Positions 4,850 to 7,086 of a DNA stretch of 7,086 bases are shown here, one piece after another. The stretch comes from Candidatus Glassbacteria bacterium RIFCSPLOWO2_12_FULL_58_11 (GTDB taxonomy: Bacteria > Gemmatimonadota > Glassbacteria > GWA2-58-10), in NCBI GenBank assembly GCA_001780825.1, contig MFIX01000044.1:9142-16227 (forward strand). Direction: 5' to 3'. Position 1 is the first letter of the stretch, and every line of letters starts with the position of its first letter. The notes beneath the pieces are model-generated. The model did not search any database and was not told the origin of the DNA. It saw only the letters and a program-made list of their open reading frames with translations. The translations under genes and the position numbers were made by a program.

Positions 4850-7086
4850 TCACCTCCAGGCCGCGGGCAGGTTTTTCAAATTCTCGCTCTCCACACTGGT
4901 CCCTGTGGCCGGGCCGTAAAAAACACTGCCGCCATAGGTGGTCAGGAAGAGCCTGTCCGGGTTGGTCGGATCAGGCACGGGACGGTGGCCCCACTTGAAA
5001 CGGTAGCCGGGAAGGCGCTCCCAGTGCTCCCCGCGGTCCTCGCTGCGGTAGGCCGCGTTCTGGAAGGTGTTGATATACAGGACATCCGTATTGCGCGGGT
5101 CGAAAGCCGCGGCATAGACCCGCACCTGCTCATCGAATACCTGCCGCCAGCTCTGGCCGCCATCCTCGGTACGGTACACGCCGCCGCGGATATCCTTGTT
5201 GTCGACGGTTTTGGGCCAGCAGCTCAGGTACATGCGCTCCGGCGTTTGCGGATCGGCCAGCAGGTCCAGCGGCCCGGTAACTCCCTCGGGCAGAGGCGCG
5301 CTCCTCCAGGTTTCCGCCCCATCCTCGCTGACATACAGCGCCCCATCCACCTCGGTGGTATCATCGGGCCAGCCCCGGACACAGAGCAGGAACAGCTTCT
5401 TTCCGGCCAGGACAGTCTCCCAGGCGTAGCGGTTGGCCCCCAGGCCCTGGAAAGACGCTTTCCAGGAGCGGCCGCCATCCGTAGACTTGTAGACCCCCTG
5501 GTCGAATACACACAGGTACAGGGTGCGCGAATCCGGGGGACTATCAGGATCGAGCAGCAGATGGGTGCAGACCGAGTGCTCGGGCAGGCCGTCGCTGCTC
5601 TTGCTCCAGGTGCGTCCGCCATCCTCGGAGAAGGCCACTCCGCCCAGTCCGCGCTGGAAGCGGCCCGGCGCGAACTGCGAGCGCCGGGGCAGCGAGTGGA
5701 CATTGGCCCAGGCCGACCAGACCCGGTCCTTGACCGTGGGGTCGAAATCCAGCCAGTAGCAGGTATTGACCCAGTTTCCTGAGATGCCCTGGATCGAGTG
5801 GAACCAGCTTTCGCCGCCGTTCAGGGTGTAAAACAGCCCCGTATCGATATAGGAAATGAAATAGTGCTGGCTGTCGAAAGGATCGAAATGCAGGCCGTAG
5901 CAGCAGGTGACATCCAGGCCGCTCGAGGTGTAGGAGCCGTCCGGCTGGTTGTGGCTGTAAAGCTCGCGCCAGGTTTTGCCGCCGTCTGAGGTGCTCCAGG
6001 CGCGGCCATAATCCCCGGCGAAACAGACATCCGGGTCAGTGGGCGCGACCCCCAGGTCGATCGGCGCTCCGCCCCAGCCCGGGCCGTAGCTATGTTCGAG
6101 CCAGGAGCCAGCGAAATTTCCGGTCAGGACGCTGTCGGAGTTGGCGGCATAGACCGGATGCCAGCTTTGGCCGGAATTGCCGGTCTTGAACACCATATCG
6201 CGCGGCTCGACCTTGCCCTCGGCGTTATTCATCCGGCTGACCACCGAAAGATAGGCCACTTCTGGCCGGGTCGCGCAGACCGCCAGGGTGCGCAGGCTGG
6301 GGGACTCTCCGGCGGGCACATCCAGCAGCAGGCCTTCATTGGCCGGGACCCAGCTTGCGCCCCGGTCCGCGCTGCGGTAGATCCCGCCGGCCGCGCCCCC
6401 GGCAGTGCGTTTCAGCGGAGAAAGCAGGTAAATGACCGGCCCGTCATCCCCCTTGCCGGCCTCGGCTTTGAGAAAGTAACTCTCCGGCAGGCTGAGCGGC
6501 GACATTTCTCCGCTGCTCTCCTTGATCCGGTAGGCGGCCCTCTCGGTGAAAACAGTCACCTCGCCGGGCCGCTCATCCAGGCTGCCCGGCAGGATCGCCA
6601 GGATACGGCGGTCCGGCAGCTCGGCCAGCACGCGCCAGCTCGCGCCGCGGTCCGTGGAAAGGAGCAGCCGCGAAGGCTCCTCTTTCGCGGGCCGGGCCCG
6701 GCCGATATATGGCAGCAGTGGGGTGAGGCCGAGGTAAATCCGGCGGCTGTCCGCAGGATCCACGCGCACCTTTTCGATAGTCCCATCCGGCGTGCCCGGT
6801 ACGATCTCCGAGGGCCGGAGGCTCGAATTCTGTAATCTTTCCTGCACGGCGGCTTTCGAGACATCCGGCCAAACCACGCTCCAGCTCAGGCCGCCATCCT
6901 CCGAGCGGCAGAGCAGGCTCAGGCCCGAGCCGCGGTCCGGGTCGTGAAGGTAGCCCCGGCTGGAGGCATACACCGTGTTGCGGGCCGAGGGGTCGAACTC
7001 GAAGTCGGTAACTACGGTCCAGAGGTCGAACATGCGCCAGTTCTCACCCCCGTCGAAAGTGACATAGGCCCCGGTCATATCGCAGC
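4850..7086 (-). CDS. Asp-box (BNR/sortilin-VPS10-like) beta-propeller protein, N-terminus cut off
   Basis: The last 744 residues are present. The frame runs through the right edge with CDMTGAYVTFDGG, so the ATG at 7078 is internal and not the start. Counting from that Met, twelve Asp boxes of the type S/T-x-D/N-x-G-x-x-W start at residues 7, 59, 141, 236, 299, 363, 418, 484, 532, 584, 637 and 679. Examples are SEDGGLSW, STDRGASW and TSDGGKTW. Such boxes cap blades of beta-propellers in sialidases, GH74 xyloglucanases and sortilin-type VPS10 domains. The closing block (GHRPVPDPTNPDRLFLTTYG then GSVFYGPA) is, as I recall it, typical of long bacterial BNR proteins annotated as hydrolase-like. 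Size suggests two propellers. Members are normally exported, but the signal peptide would lie outside the window. No substrate can be assigned and enzymatic activity is unproven. The gene is convergent with the cyclase gene. Confidence 0.88.
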   Translation of the reverse strand, partial: CDMTGAYVTFDGGENWRMFDLWTVVTDFEFDPSARNTVYASSRGYLHDPDRGSGLSLLCRSEDGGLSWSVVWPDVSKAAVQERLQNSSLRPSEIVPGTPDGTIEKVRVDPADSRRIYLGLTPLLPYIGRARPAKEEPSRLLLSTDRGASWRVLAELPDRRILAILPGSLDERPGEVTVFTERAAYRIKESSGEMSPLSLPESYFLKAEAGKGDDGPVIYLLSPLKRTAGGAAGGIYRSADRGASWVPANEGLLLDVPAGESPSLRTLAVCATRPEVAYLSVVSRMNNAEGKVEPRDMVFKTGNSGQSWHPVYAANSDSVLTGNFAGSWLEHSYGPGWGGAPIDLGVAPTDPDVCFAGDYGRAWSTSDGGKTWRELYSHNQPDGSYTSSGLDVTCCYGLHFDPFDSQHYFISYIDTGLFYTLNGGESWFHSIQGISGNWVNTCYWLDFDPTVKDRVWSAWANVHSLPRRSQFAPGRFQRGLGGVAFSEDGGRTWSKSSDGLPEHSVCTHLLLDPDSPPDSRTLYLCVFDQGVYKSTDGGRSWKASFQGLGANRYAWETVLAGKKLFLLCVRGWPDDTTEVDGALYVSEDGAETWRSAPLPEGVTGPLDLLADPQTPERMYLSCWPKTVDNKDIRGGVYRTEDGGQSWRQVFDEQVRVYAAAFDPRNTDVLYINTFQNAAYRSEDRGEHWERLPGYRFKWGHRPVPDPTNPDRLFLTTYGGSVFYGPATGTSVESENLKNLPAAWR

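Noticed and set aside
4985..5782. Long + strand open frame of 265 residues opposite the Asp-box gene
   Set aside because: It is antisense to a strongly supported coding frame. It has Ala/Arg/Gly-rich low-complexity content, no ribosome site and no family motif. Another of 247 residues at 6092-6835 is the same artefact of GC-rich codons.
1..7086. CRISPR array, tRNA, rRNA, insertion sequence or attachment site
   Set aside because: I saw no regularly spaced repeats, no cloverleaf-like sequence in any gap, no transposase or integrase motif and no flanking target duplications around the chimera.

Overview
The window reads as ordinary bacterial chromosome: GC-rich coding DNA with AT-richer gaps and strong AGGAGG-type ribosome sites. 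The mix of families points to the FCB side of the tree or a related uncultured phylum, probably a metagenome-assembled genome. These families are an uncharacterised outer-membrane barrel, a PEGA lipoprotein, a cyclase/TolB-N/TPR protein and a large Asp-box propeller protein. No marker gene is present, so this placement is inference.

Layout. Positions 1-100 hold the 3' end of a TlpA/redoxin-like gene. A left block on the + strand follows: a secreted, probably outer-membrane protein (197-1090), a PEGA lipoprotein (1169-1642), and a broken UMF1-type MFS permease that starts 3 bp after the lipoprotein stop. The permease keeps only about its first 100 codons, carries a frameshift near 1879, and then runs into a second redoxin tail (1969-2052). 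That tail is homologous to the one at the left edge. Next is a four-helix membrane protein (2103-2525).

After a 219-base gap with a plausible promoter comes a long gene (2745-4688) for a soluble protein with an N-terminal class III adenylate cyclase domain, a TolB-N/FlgO-like domain and TPR repeats. Its 3' gap holds a 16-bp perfect palindrome and a probable intrinsic terminator. The right third (4850-7086, minus strand, convergent) is the C-terminal 744 residues of a repeat protein with twelve Asp boxes. Its N-terminus lies beyond the window.

How the genes work together. The left block looks like an envelope-related transcription unit: a barrel with a small periplasmic beta domain, a lipoprotein, and formerly a permease. 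The cyclase gene is probably a separate unit, and the Asp-box protein is independent and convergent. I found no convincing new defence, mobile or RNA system. The strongest oddity is the MFS/redoxin chimera between 1646 and 2052.
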